This document shows, in pieces, positions 25,910 through 34,880 of a stretch of 64,000 nucleotides of DNA. Both the position numbers and the translations under genes were made by a program. This DNA is from Martinezella lusitana. Lineage in GTDB: Bacteria; Pseudomonadota; Alphaproteobacteria; Rhizobiales; Rhizobiaceae. The notes below the pieces were generated by a model. It did no database searches, was not told the origin of the DNA, and saw nothing but the letters and a program-made list of their open reading frames with translations. How positions within the stretch are numbered: the stretch's first letter is position 1; each line of letters starts with the position of its first letter. Location of the stretch: positions 62,001-126,000 of the forward strand of contig NZ_FMAF01000012.1 of assembly GCF_900094565.1 (NCBI RefSeq), in the 5' to 3' direction.

Positions 25910-26617
25910 TCATCCAATCGGACGTACTGCCGTATATTGCCCCCTTTCAAATTTCATCAGATGGAAGGTGCCCAACTGGGCCAGGATTGTGAAATGCTCA
26001 AGCGCCTTTACACGCCGGATGTTCTCGATCCGCCGCATGGGACTATCCAGACCGACTATCGCAACCGCTGGAAAGTAGCCGTAGCATTCGTCTCGTTCCA
26101 ATAAGCCGTAAGACGATACACAGCGATCGAACATAGGCTCGCCTTGAGCGTCGAATTCTTCGTAGTCTCTACGGTCTGAGACGAGTAGCGAGCGAGCGAG
26201 AATGTTTGGATCCGAACTGCGTTCCCGCTTTTCAAAGCCGGGGGGCAGGATGAATTCGGTTGGTGCGAGCTTGCTGGATGTCAATCGCAGATCAACAAGA
26301 TCGATCTCGAAGTGATCATGTCGCTCAGACCAGCAAACGAGCCGACCAAACGCGGATTGTGCGATCACGAAGCAATCTTTGTGGCTAAAATCAGAATCCG
26401 CGCCGAAAACCAAAGCGAGGATGGACGAAAATTCCGCCGGATCACAATATTGTACCTTTCGATCGAAATAGTCACCCAGCCCATATGCGCGCAAAAAATC
26501 CATAAAGCTGCTGGGCAGGCATTTAGAAAGGCGGGCATCCTGCTCCACCGTGAGTGGAATGCATCTCTGTGGCGGCCCTATTTCGTCAATCGTGTCCGCA
26601 AAAAAAGAATCAAGCAT
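25910..26617 (-). CDS. Tdi1-like T6SS immunity protein (GAD-like + DUF1851), copy 1
   Basis: A 235-residue protein with an N-terminal GAD-like domain (PSSFMDFLRAYGLGDYFDRKVQYCDPAEF … FGADSDFSHKDCFVIAQSAFG) and a C-terminal DUF1851/Tdi1 domain (LERDECYGYFPAVAIVG … IRRVKALEHFTILAQL, ending VRPIG). Agrobacterium Tdi1, the immunity protein for the Tde1 DNase effector, has this architecture. It is the most distant of four paralogues from the toxin gene at 29123. It resembles the gene at 28433 most (both have IRRVKALEHFT), which suggests an older duplication. No signal peptide, so it acts in the cytoplasm. Confidence 0.85.
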   Translation of the reverse strand: MLDSFFADTIDEIGPPQRCIPLTVEQDARLSKCLPSSFMDFLRAYGLGDYFDRKVQYCDPAEFSSILALVFGADSDFSHKDCFVIAQSAFGRLVCWSERHDHFEIDLVDLRLTSSKLAPTEFILPPGFEKRERSSDPNILARSLLVSDRRDYEEFDAQGEPMFDRCVSSYGLLERDECYGYFPAVAIVGLDSPMRRIENIRRVKALEHFTILAQLGTFHLMKFERGQYTAVRPIG

Positions 26618-26823
26618 TTTACACCCATGCTATCGTTATTTTTCGCCGCGTATCTTTAGTTCGACCTTCGTAAGGCTTCCAGCTTTTCGCCCTGCAGACG
26701 TCCCGCGACAACCAAACGACAATCGCTTGCTATCACCCCAATCAGTACGGCAGTGGATTATTTCCTTTCGAACCGGCGACCGCGACTCAGAACGAGTTGC
26801 TCACCACACCGTTTCGCAAGAGC

Positions 26824-26990
26824 TTGCGAAGTCGCTGCTTAGCTTCGCCGAAGCACTGCAAAAGGCTACCGCGGGCCTATCGGGCGCACCGCGACCGACT
26901 GTCCATATCCTTGCACGTCGATCAGATTATATTCCATGGCCTGCGCGACGATAGCAAAATGCTCAGGCGCCTTCAGGCGCTTGAGGTGAG
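26824..26990. repeat. Duplicated 167-bp segment, copy 2
   Basis: Partner of 25543-25709; here the segment is the 3' end and flank of an intact gene. Confidence 0.9.
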
Positions 26991-27537
26991 CAATATCCGC
27001 AATTCCGCCAAGGGCTAAAGCGGGCACGAAACCATAACATTCGCCAATTTCGAGAGACCCTAGCTTCTTGGCTGCCCGCTTGAATAGGGGCTTACCGGCG
27101 TCGTCTTCAAAATCCAGCGCCTGATCCGATAGCCAAAATGGTACCGAGACCGCATTGACTGCCATCGGTCCTGCATGCTGACCCTTGACAAAGTTCTTGT
27201 GTGTCAAACGCCCTTCATAAATACTGATATTGCCATACCCGTACTCTTCCATCCAGAAGAAGATGACACCAAAAGCGGAGTATGCGAAAGCATGGCAATT
27301 GTCGTGCGAAAAATCTCTGTCAGCGCCCAAGATAAGAGCAAGAACTCCCCTCATATCGTCGGGATGGCATGATTGAATGAGGCCGTCACGCAAAACCGAC
27401 CGACCAATATTGAAGCAAAAATCGGCAACTTGGTTTGGAAAAAATCTCCGGAGCGCTAAATGCTCCTGGTCCGTAAACGGGATCTTCAAAACCGGATTCC
27501 CATATTTATGCACTATATCTTCATAAATCTTATTCAT
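26866..27537 (-). CDS. Tdi1-like T6SS immunity protein, copy 2
   Basis: A 223-residue member of the same family: FFPNQVADFCFNIGRSVLRDGLIQSCHPDDMRGVLALILGAD (GAD-like, split here in words only) and LGSLEIGECYGFVPALALGG … HLKRLKAPEHFAIVAQ (DUF1851). It is 12 bases downstream of copy 3, which it resembles most closely in the shared CYGFVPALALGG and LKRL(K/R)(A/S)PEHFAIVAQ stretches. These two form a recent pair. The 3' end is duplicated at 25543-25709. Cytoplasmic; probably protects against nuclease effectors of other strains. Confidence 0.87.
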   Translation of the reverse strand: MNKIYEDIVHKYGNPVLKIPFTDQEHLALRRFFPNQVADFCFNIGRSVLRDGLIQSCHPDDMRGVLALILGADRDFSHDNCHAFAYSAFGVIFFWMEEYGYGNISIYEGRLTHKNFVKGQHAGPMAVNAVSVPFWLSDQALDFEDDAGKPLFKRAAKKLGSLEIGECYGFVPALALGGIADIAHLKRLKAPEHFAIVAQAMEYNLIDVQGYGQSVAVRPIGPR

Positions 27538-27549
27538 ACAAACGCTGCT

Positions 27550-28212
27550 TCAGCCGATTTTCCTCACAACTTTCGATACACCGTAGCCCTCAACATCAAC
27601 AAGATTAAAATCATTTGTCTGCGCTACGATGGCAAAGTGCTCGGGTGACCTAAGACGCTTCAGATATTGAAGCTCTGGAGACCCGCCAAGTGCCAAGGCG
27701 GGCACGAAGCCATAGCACTCCCCTATCTGGAGCGACCCTAGTTTCTTAACGGCGCGCTTGAAAAGCGGTTTATCGTTCACATCGTAAAAGTCTGCATCCG
27801 TACCGAATGGCGTTATAAAGGTGCGATCGGTATTGGCATCTCTCGACAGGTTTTTCGTCAGCAAGCGACACGTCACGCTCCCCGCGATGATGTCAACTAT
27901 CGTCAGCCCGTAATCCCTGTGCCAACAAAAAATCTCGCCAAAAGCGCTGTAGGCGTATGCATGGCAATTTTGATGGGAGAAAGTCTCATCGCCACCAAAA
28001 ATCAAAGTCAATACTGAGTTCTGATCATCAGGGTGGCAGATCTGGATTTGTCCATCTTGAAAAACTGCGCGGCCAAAGGCGCTCATAAATGCGATTAGCT
28101 CCTCCGGAAATTTCCCAGCTAATTGGTGCATTTCCTCTTTAGCGAAAGCTACATGTAATTGGGGGGCACCGAAATCCTCTATATACTCTGCAGCCTCCCT
28201 CGATAGCTTCAT
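27550..28212 (-). CDS. Tdi1-like T6SS immunity protein, copy 3
   Basis: A 220-residue protein with the GAD-like region (FPEELIAFMSAFGRAV, FGGDETFSHQNCHAYAYSAFG) and the DUF1851 region (IGECYGFVPALALGGSPELQYLKRLRSPEHFAIVAQ). It ends in VRKIG, where the other copies end in VRPIG. The ATG is at 28212. It is separated from the putative cognate immunity gene (28433) by 220 bases with no clear gene, so it may have its own promoter. Confidence 0.87.
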   Translation of the reverse strand: MKLSREAAEYIEDFGAPQLHVAFAKEEMHQLAGKFPEELIAFMSAFGRAVFQDGQIQICHPDDQNSVLTLIFGGDETFSHQNCHAYAYSAFGEIFCWHRDYGLTIVDIIAGSVTCRLLTKNLSRDANTDRTFITPFGTDADFYDVNDKPLFKRAVKKLGSLQIGECYGFVPALALGGSPELQYLKRLRSPEHFAIVAQTNDFNLVDVEGYGVSKVVRKIG

Positions 28213-28432
28213 CTCAACACTTCCTCAGTTCGAAATTCCTTTTTTTGCCTAAATTCTTGGCGTCATTTCACGTAGTCTTCCAGCGATTATGATCCGCGAT
28301 CTCTCCGCTGCGAATCGAGGGGTCCAAGGAAACTTCAGAAGAATCACAATGGATGACCAGATTTAGCAATCTCATATTGAGCTCTGATACGTATCAAGCA
28401 GCACTGGCGAAAGGTAAGCTGCCGACGCTCAA

Positions 28433-29119
28433 CTAGCCAATCGGCCGCACCGCCTGCAGCCCGCCTGAAACAGGTTTGGTAAGATAGAAGCGCTGTAACT
28501 GGGCAAGGAAGGTGAAATGCTCAAGTGCCTTCACTCGCCTAATGTGCTCTACGCTTTGCGCTGGGCCGAAAGCGCCGGCAATCGCTAAAGCAGGGAAGAA
28601 ACCATAGCATTCGCTTGTCTCGTTTGCGCCGTAGGCGTGTTGGCATGCTGCAAACATCGGAGTACCGGCAACATCCAGGAAATCTGCCTCTTCTTCATCC
28701 GGAATCATGCCCGACGCAATATGCTCCGCACTCGCTTTGGGCGGCCAGTTTTCCGATGTTGTAAGAGCTCTGCAATAAATGACATTCAGGGGCAACTCTA
28801 TCCGAAAATTGTAGAGCTTGTCTGACCAACAATAAAGAACACCGAAAGCAGTGTAGCCGAAGACGTGGCAATCCCGATGGTGAAAATCGTCGTCGGCACC
28901 GAATACCAGCGCAGTGACCGCCCGCATCTCCTCCGGATTGCACATGGTAAATAGACCATTGTGAAAAGAGCAGAAGCCCTTTTCCTTGATAAAATCGACC
29001 ACTACCTGCGGCAGCATCCGATGCAACTCCGAAAGTTCCGCGTTCGATGCGCGCCGGATTTGTCTGACTGGGCCATACTCGTCCAAGGCATATTGAAAAT
29101 TTTCATGAATTGCCGGCAT
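28433..29119 (-). CDS. Tdi1-like immunity protein, probable cognate of the Ntox15 effector
   Basis: A 228-residue protein: LPQVVVDFIKEKGFCSFHNGLFTMCNPEEM and FGADDDFHHRDCHVFGYTAFG (GAD-like), then ETSECYGFFPALAIAG … HIRRVKALEHFTFLAQLQRFYL (DUF1851). Its ATG at 29119 lies 3 bases after the toxin stop on the same strand. Immediate toxin-immunity pairing is the usual arrangement, so this copy is the best candidate for neutralising the toxin at 29123. The other copies are then likely spare or heterologous immunity. Confidence 0.9.
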   Translation of the reverse strand: MPAIHENFQYALDEYGPVRQIRRASNAELSELHRMLPQVVVDFIKEKGFCSFHNGLFTMCNPEEMRAVTALVFGADDDFHHRDCHVFGYTAFGVLYCWSDKLYNFRIELPLNVIYCRALTTSENWPPKASAEHIASGMIPDEEEADFLDVAGTPMFAACQHAYGANETSECYGFFPALAIAGAFGPAQSVEHIRRVKALEHFTFLAQLQRFYLTKPVSGGLQAVRPIG

Positions 29120-29122
29120 GAT

Positions 29123-30814
29123 CTATTTACACCTCTTCAACTCGACATGCATCTTTTCAGCGGCTCGACCACTGCGGCGCATACGTTCTGCCTCTTCTCC
29201 CAATGAGGCGGCGCGCCCCTTCTGAGTCCAGCTGCTTCCAATGTGAGAATTTACGTCACCCGCCCCAAGTATCGGATTGCCAGCCGCATCTCTAGAAAAT
29301 ACTGTCGGATTACCACCCGCGACCATATCAAGAAAGTGAGTAGCGTGAAGTCCCTGCATATGATTCTTAATATCCACGTCAGACCAGCCCTTATCTTTTA
29401 ACATTTGTTTGTATTCATTTCGATGCTGGGTCTGTGCATAAGGTTGCCTAAGGGCGTCGGTACCTCCTGCCTTATCAAGCACCCAGTGGGAATAAGCCAT
29501 ATCATCAGCGGTCATATCGTTGATCGTCTTCATTTGCTCGTCAAGCTGACGATCATATTCCGCAAGATCAATGCCAGGAGGTGCTTCGAAGCAATCCACG
29601 TGATGGATGCGCGTACTTCGCGCGCCGTCCTTCCCCTCTTCCTTCGCCTCGCGCGCGCGCTCCGCCTGCTTTTCCTTTTCCCTGATTTCCTCTGCTTCTT
29701 TCCTAAGTTTCTCGGCCTTTTTCAGATCGCCAAGTTCTTCCGCAACCTCGGCGGCTCTCTCGAGCATCTTCAGCTTTTTCAATGGGTTGACGATCTCAAC
29801 CGCGATGCCAGCGACCGCACCGACCGCACCGGCAACGCCGTGCTTCTCGTAGCCCGCCTCAACGCCATGCCAAGCCCCGACGGCTTGATCCTTCGCCCAG
29901 CCGCCCGTCGCCTTTGCGCTGCCAACCGGATCGTTCCACACCTCACCAGCCACATGCGCTGCGCCGCCGGCAATATTCTTCGTGCCCTGCCAGATCTCCG
30001 AGCCGGTCGGAATGCTATCATAGGCGGATTGAGCGTCCCGGCCGATCTGAGATGGGTCGTTCCACCATTCGCCAACCTTGTTGAATATTCCCTCGCCGCT
30101 GGACGCCGTGCCCGATGTTGCCGTCATCCCCTTCCAGAAATCGCCACCCGTGTCTTTCGCGGCATCCCACCAACTCCTGTCCTGGGCATCGTTACCGTCG
30201 GGTGGCATATCCATCGCCGTGGATTTCACATTGACATACTCCCCAGGGCAGTTGCCGTTATTCAATGTGCAACGATCGGTGTGACGTTGCACCGGAACGC
30301 CATTTGCTCGAACGATGTTGGATGATGTGACTGGCGTTACGACATTTCCCACCGTGCCTGATTTCACGCCTAGGCCCGTACCAGGTTGGTCTCCGTATGT
30401 AGCCGTGAAACGTGAATCGGAACGCTTGATGACATCGCCATTGGATCTCACGTCCGGAGAATAGTTCTGTTTATCATCAGCCTTGCCCCATACCATGTAT
30501 GGCACGGGTGCAGTTGGCGATTTGCAGACATCCGGCGACAAGCAAATCGCAATTGCACTGCTGTCATCTGGAATAAGCTCCGGTGGCGGCGGAACAGCGG
30601 CGGTGGGGCGTGTCTGCTCCACAGGCTTCGCCGCCTCCTTCTTGGGAGGTGGCCAAGGCCCGTCATATTTGAGCATGGGGCTGCTGCCGTCCGGCGTCTT
30701 TGTAAGCAACGTGCCAGACATCGGGGGGCCGATGATTTTGGTATCGGGAGGGAGGCCATAAAGAGCGGCAAAGTCCCCATCATAAATTGGGTCTGGAAAT
30801 TGCCTCTCGCCCAT
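29123..30814 (-). CDS. T6SS effector: PAAR-like (DUF4150) N-terminus with Ntox15 (Tde-type) nuclease C-terminus
   Basis: A 563-residue specialised effector. Residues about 1-235 are a DUF4150/PAAR-like tip domain (DDSSAIAICLSPDVCKSPTAPVPY, VQRHTDRCTLNNGNCPGEYVNV). A Gly/Trp-rich linker follows, then a charged coiled coil at about residues 345-390 (Glu/Lys/Ala-rich). The C-terminal domain is Tde1-like: HATHFLDMVAGG at residues 490-501 contains the HxxD nuclease motif. It should sit on the VgrG spike and deliver a DNase into neighbouring cells. The start at 30814 overlaps the adaptor stop (TGATG). The frame stays open to 30895, but those residues are not family-like. Confidence 0.9.
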   Translation of the reverse strand: MGERQFPDPIYDGDFAALYGLPPDTKIIGPPMSGTLLTKTPDGSSPMLKYDGPWPPPKKEAAKPVEQTRPTAAVPPPPELIPDDSSAIAICLSPDVCKSPTAPVPYMVWGKADDKQNYSPDVRSNGDVIKRSDSRFTATYGDQPGTGLGVKSGTVGNVVTPVTSSNIVRANGVPVQRHTDRCTLNNGNCPGEYVNVKSTAMDMPPDGNDAQDRSWWDAAKDTGGDFWKGMTATSGTASSGEGIFNKVGEWWNDPSQIGRDAQSAYDSIPTGSEIWQGTKNIAGGAAHVAGEVWNDPVGSAKATGGWAKDQAVGAWHGVEAGYEKHGVAGAVGAVAGIAVEIVNPLKKLKMLERAAEVAEELGDLKKAEKLRKEAEEIREKEKQAERAREAKEEGKDGARSTRIHHVDCFEAPPGIDLAEYDRQLDEQMKTINDMTADDMAYSHWVLDKAGGTDALRQPYAQTQHRNEYKQMLKDKGWSDVDIKNHMQGLHATHFLDMVAGGNPTVFSRDAAGNPILGAGDVNSHIGSSWTQKGRAASLGEEAERMRRSGRAAEKMHVELKRCK

Positions 30815-31875
30815 CACGCCACTCCTTCGACGGAACTTGCGAAGGCAAGACGCGGCAGGCCGCGGCGCTCCGGCCAGGGGAAACCAATTCGCCACGTCAG
30901 GAAAACACGCCCGACACCGGGCCGCATGTCGAAGTGGACACCGTCGAGCACCATGGGACCCCGCGCCGGCCCCATGCCTCGATCGATCGTAGCCTCCAGC
31001 CGGATGTTGGGGAGACGACCGCGAAACATCCCCAGTCCCGGCAAAAGGTGATCTAGTTCGAAAGGCTCGTCACCCCGTAGCCAGGGATCCGCCACCAGGT
31101 CGGGATGCGCCGCCTGCCAGAAGGAAAAATCGAAGTCGCGCGGAAGCAGCGGATGCCGATCGTTCAGCCAGGCGTCGTCATAGGTACCGGCTTTCTGGAT
31201 CCGATCCTCCCAGAATGGCGAAAGCGGACCAAGGCCCGCCGGCGCTGGCCTATCATTGACAGAGCGAATGGGCGCATCCGCGTCCTCGATCTGCGGCGCC
31301 GGCCATTCTGGTCTTTCGAAGAATTGATCCTCGTTGACAAGTCCAACCCCCACCGGATTCCGTTCGACTGCCTCGCCGTCCTCGAGCCGCCCACCGAACG
31401 CAAACCGCCAATCGATTGGGACATGGGTTACGGCGTCGCCCGCGGTCAACTCCCAGCCGTCAAGGGCATCCTCTTTCTTCTTGTCGACCAGCCCGCGCCA
31501 GGTCTTGCGGGTCTTCGCACGCCAGAAACGTGGTCCGTGGACGCGCAGTCGTTTCTGAACGGGACCGACTTTGAGGCCGCATATCCACGAAGAAGCTGCC
31601 ACACCGTCCGGAGCAAAGGCGGCACCGATGAAGGTTACGTCCGTGCCCGGCTTGAACGGTGCCAGATCCGTGCAGGCCATTTGCGGCGTCTGGTGCGGAT
31701 CGCCGTCATAGGCATCCGACATGACTAGTGGCCGCTGGACATCAGCCATGACCAGCGGACCACCATTCGCCAGCTTGAACGTGCCTCTGGCGACAACGAC
31801 ACCAAGCAGATCGCCCGCCAGGTTGTACTGGCGAAAAGCGAGCGAGGGAAAGGGCGTGCGATTATCGACCGACAT
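30814..31875 (-). CDS. DUF2169-family T6SS effector adaptor
   Basis: A 353-residue protein of the DUF2169 family. These are chaperone/adaptors that load PAAR-like (DUF4150) effectors onto VgrG. Typical features are the start SVDNRTPFPSLAFRQYN, the central PIDWRFAFGG motif, and the C-terminal LPNIRLEATIDRG … PGVGRVFLTWRIGFPWP. The ATG is at 31875; the open frame further upstream overlaps vgrG and is not conserved. Its position between vgrG and the effector matches the Agrobacterium vgrG-adaptor-tde arrangement. Confidence 0.88.
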   Translation of the reverse strand: MSVDNRTPFPSLAFRQYNLAGDLLGVVVARGTFKLANGGPLVMADVQRPLVMSDAYDGDPHQTPQMACTDLAPFKPGTDVTFIGAAFAPDGVAASSWICGLKVGPVQKRLRVHGPRFWRAKTRKTWRGLVDKKKEDALDGWELTAGDAVTHVPIDWRFAFGGRLEDGEAVERNPVGVGLVNEDQFFERPEWPAPQIEDADAPIRSVNDRPAPAGLGPLSPFWEDRIQKAGTYDDAWLNDRHPLLPRDFDFSFWQAAHPDLVADPWLRGDEPFELDHLLPGLGMFRGRLPNIRLEATIDRGMGPARGPMVLDGVHFDMRPGVGRVFLTWRIGFPWPERRGLPRLAFASSVEGVA

Positions 31876-31882
31876 CAGCGCG

Positions 31883-34207
31883 TCAGCCCTGCGCCGTCGT
31901 ATCCGACGAGGTCGGCGATGCCTCGGCAAAGCCGCCGCCTGGCTTATTGAGATCGACGACCTTGCCGTTGATCTGTGTCGGTCCGGATGCCGTGAAGTTG
32001 AAATGCGTCCCCAGAATGATGACCGTGCCGTCCTGACGCATGATGAACTTCGAAGCACCGCATTCGATGACGAACTCTTCGCCGACGATTACCTTCTTGA
32101 ATTTACCGACCTTTTCGAGCGATGTCTGACCGACATTCGTGACCTTGCTCACGCCAATCTGCTCAACGCGGGCAACACCGACAGTATCCGACTTGAAAGA
32201 GCCGACAATGGTATTCATGATCCCCGGTAACGGGAAAAGATCCGACGCGGCGCTTCCAACACCACTTCCCGATCCCGCCAGCGCCGTACCTGCATCGGCA
32301 CGCGGACTAGGGCCAGAGACGACACCTTCACGGCTGCCAAGGCCGCCGGCACTTAAGAAGCCAAGGGCAGAGGACGCCAGCGTACCGGCAAATGCGGCAA
32401 GGCCGGCTCCGCCTCCGCCGGCGATCTGACCTGCCTGGGAAAGTAGCCCGGCCGTCTGTCCCGAAAGCCCTTGCACCGCTCCCATCAAGGCCACCGCCAT
32501 CGGGCCTGTACCACCGACCACCGTATTAACCGATCCGCCGATCTCATGCTTCTGATTGCCGCTGACCTCGACCGCACGGTTGCCGCCGATGGAGGCGACT
32601 TCGTGGCGGTCGACGCGTTTGGTGCGGTCGTTGCGGATGCGTGTCGTCTGGTCCTTCTGGGCGTGGAAGAACATGTTCTCGCGGCCGGCATCATCCTCGA
32701 AGGTCATTTCGTTGAAGCCGGTGCCCTTGTGCGTGTTGGAGCGCATGACCATGCGGGTCTTGTTGCCCGGCAGGTCGTAGGGCACGCCATTGCTCGGGTT
32801 CGGCACGACGCCCGTCACCAGCGGCCTGTCCGGATCGCCGTCGATGAAGGCGACCATGACTTCCATGCCGATGCGCGGAATAACCTGGCCGCCCCAGGAG
32901 CCGCCCGCCCAGTTCTGGGCGACACGCACCCAACAGGTGTCCGATCCGTCCTTCTTTGCCTTTCGATCCCAAGGGTACCAGAGTTTGATGCGGCCATATT
33001 GGTCCGGATGGATCTCCTCGCCGTCGGGACCGGCGACGATGGCGACCTGCGTGCCGCGGATGCGCGGCCGCTCGGTCTTGCGATGGGGCGTCATCGGCAC
33101 GCGTGACGGCACCGCCTCGAACTCGTTGGTATATTCCGGCTGATCCATGTTGGTTTCGTAGGAGGGATCGACGGCGACGTGGGTCGCGCGGATGATCACG
33201 TGCTCCTCGTAGACATGTTCGGGATGGGCAACCTCATAGGGTGTAAACCGCCGGCCCGCCTCCAGTATCCGCGATGTCGAACGCCCGACGACGCGATTGT
33301 GGTCGGCCTCGCTCGCCTGCATGCGAAGCTTCTGCGCCCGCTCGGCCTCCGAGACAGAGGCGATGCGAGCGGGATATTCGTAGAGCTCGCGCTTCATCGC
33401 CCCCGGCATCTGCACCAGCGAAGGCGTGGTGGTGCCCGGCACGATCTGCGGGGTTTCGAAGTTCCAGTCGGCGCCAGCCCGTTGACCGGGGATATAAGCG
33501 TAATGCTTCATCCATTCATTGATATGGTTGCGGTCGGTCGACCCCTGAGCGAGACGCACCCTGCTCTCACCCTGCGCTGATGGCGATGGTCCGGCCCATG
33601 AGTTCGCGCCATCCGCGACATGCAGCCGGTGGCTGCCATTCTCATGGGAAAACCAGTAGAACAGGCCGTCCTCTTCAAAACGGCGGGTCAGATAGTCCAG
33701 ATCGGTCTCGCTCCATTGCACCGAATAGTGCTGTGGCGGCGGTGTCGTGAGCACGCCGGAGACGTCGGGTGCCGGAATGCCATGCTCGGAAAACAGCGTT
33801 TCGACGATGTCGATGCTGGTCTTGTCCATCCATATGCGGCAGTCCGAGCGCTGCGACAGCAGCCACATTTGCGGCTTCAAGACCATTGAATAGGAGCGCA
33901 GCCCGCGCGTGATTGGAGGCCCCTCCTGAAGAGAGGTCACCAGACCGTTGAAGGGACGGCGAACGCCGTCGCCGCCATCTTCGGACTGCTGGACTTCGAT
34001 AGAGATATCCACCAGGCGGCCGATCAAGTCCTCCGGCTGGATGACTTCCCGCTTGGCGCGCACGGAAAGCCGGATATCGAAAAGCGAGGATACGCCTTCC
34101 GTTATCGTCACCCGCTCCGGCAGGAGCTGGTCCGTACCAAGCGGCGAGACGACCCTGAGATTTCGAGTCGCCTGGATGAAATCATTGGCCGAAGGCTGGT
34201 CGTTCAT
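31883..34207 (-). CDS. vgrG: Type VI secretion tip protein VgrG (TssI)
   Basis: A 774-residue spike protein, forming the trimeric needle tip of the T6SS. It has the gp27-like part (FDIRLSVRAKREV … DLDYLTRRFEEDGLFYWF), the gp5 OB-fold (GEEIHPDQYGRIKLWYPWDRK, VRVAQNWAGGSWGGQVIPRIGMEVMV) and the DUF2345-like repeats beyond. The C-terminal 200 residues are Gly/Ala/Ser-rich, then form a short beta region (FVIECGASKFIMRQDGTVII). No separate enzymatic domain is recognised, so it is a carrier for the PAAR-like effector. It lies 7 bases upstream of the adaptor gene. Confidence 0.93.
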   Translation of the reverse strand: MNDQPSANDFIQATRNLRVVSPLGTDQLLPERVTITEGVSSLFDIRLSVRAKREVIQPEDLIGRLVDISIEVQQSEDGGDGVRRPFNGLVTSLQEGPPITRGLRSYSMVLKPQMWLLSQRSDCRIWMDKTSIDIVETLFSEHGIPAPDVSGVLTTPPPQHYSVQWSETDLDYLTRRFEEDGLFYWFSHENGSHRLHVADGANSWAGPSPSAQGESRVRLAQGSTDRNHINEWMKHYAYIPGQRAGADWNFETPQIVPGTTTPSLVQMPGAMKRELYEYPARIASVSEAERAQKLRMQASEADHNRVVGRSTSRILEAGRRFTPYEVAHPEHVYEEHVIIRATHVAVDPSYETNMDQPEYTNEFEAVPSRVPMTPHRKTERPRIRGTQVAIVAGPDGEEIHPDQYGRIKLWYPWDRKAKKDGSDTCWVRVAQNWAGGSWGGQVIPRIGMEVMVAFIDGDPDRPLVTGVVPNPSNGVPYDLPGNKTRMVMRSNTHKGTGFNEMTFEDDAGRENMFFHAQKDQTTRIRNDRTKRVDRHEVASIGGNRAVEVSGNQKHEIGGSVNTVVGGTGPMAVALMGAVQGLSGQTAGLLSQAGQIAGGGGAGLAAFAGTLASSALGFLSAGGLGSREGVVSGPSPRADAGTALAGSGSGVGSAASDLFPLPGIMNTIVGSFKSDTVGVARVEQIGVSKVTNVGQTSLEKVGKFKKVIVGEEFVIECGASKFIMRQDGTVIILGTHFNFTASGPTQINGKVVDLNKPGGGFAEASPTSSDTTAQG

Positions 34208-34214
34208 CTGTGCG

Positions 34215-34763
34215 TCATCCTACCCGTGAGCTCGCTGCACCCGCCTTGCCGGCGCTACCGAGCACCTGCTTGCGGCCGCCGACGAGATAGGCCATCTGAA
34301 ACAGCGTGCCGTTCGGCAAGGTCTCGTGCATGCCGGGGCCGTAAAGCACTTCCGGCGTCAGGATCTTGCCGATCTCGGCGCGTGAAGCGACCGTGCCGAG
34401 CAGATAGGCGCCTCGCGCCATATAGGCCCGGGTCTCGCCGTCGGTGACGGAATAGTTGAACTGGGCAACGAACACGGAATGATGGTTGGTGTCCATCTCC
34501 CGGATGATGTTGGCTTCGTTGTTGCGCAGCCATCGCTGCAACCAGTGCGTCAGCGACATTTCATTGGCTTTTTCGGAAAACATCCGAAAGAGAGATGCAG
34601 CGGCACCCATGGCCTGGTTCCGGGCGGCGAATTCGCGCGGACCACTGGGATAGGAGAAGTAATCATAGGAAGGACCGCGGCCTGCACGCCTCATTGGCGG
34701 AAGGTCGGTCTGCCTCACCGGCTCCATTTGCAGCGCCGGTGATGAAACGGAAAAATCTACCAT
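34215..34763 (-). CDS. Hypothetical protein between hcp and vgrG
   Basis: A 182-residue soluble protein of unknown function. It has SYDYFSYPSGPREFAARNQAMGAAAS, then an amphipathic region (WLQRWLRNNEANIIREMDTN) and a C-terminal part with VFVAQFNYSVTDGETRAYMARG. The start is the ATG at 34763 with GAGG 7 bases upstream. It is 7 bases from vgrG and follows hcp after a hairpin. Co-transcription suggests a role in the T6SS, perhaps as an Hcp/VgrG accessory or small effector; no enzymatic motif was seen. Confidence 0.7.
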   Translation of the reverse strand: MVDFSVSSPALQMEPVRQTDLPPMRRAGRGPSYDYFSYPSGPREFAARNQAMGAAASLFRMFSEKANEMSLTHWLQRWLRNNEANIIREMDTNHHSVFVAQFNYSVTDGETRAYMARGAYLLGTVASRAEIGKILTPEVLYGPGMHETLPNGTLFQMAYLVGGRKQVLGSAGKAGAASSRVG

Positions 34764-34836
34764 GGCGACCTCGATGAAAAACGTTGTCAAAAACGTGCAA
34801 ATCGCAGCCGCAGCGGCGATTTAGCATCGAACACGG

Positions 34837-34867
34837 TTCCGGCGCGTCTAATCGCAACGCGCCGGAA
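34837..34867 (-). other. Stem-loop downstream of hcp
   Basis: Perfect 11-bp arms TTCCGGCGCGT and ACGCGCCGGAA with a 9-base loop, 14 bases after the hcp stop. No T-run follows. Probably an mRNA-stabilising element or partial terminator that raises Hcp relative to downstream genes. Confidence 0.7.
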
Positions 34868-34880
34868 AACGGTGCTATCG

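Noticed and set aside
26550..26954. Plus-strand frame containing ELAKSLLSFAEALQKATAG, where most differences between the two repeat copies fall at third positions
   Set aside because: It overlaps intact minus-strand immunity genes, lacks a start context, and nine differences are too few to infer selection.
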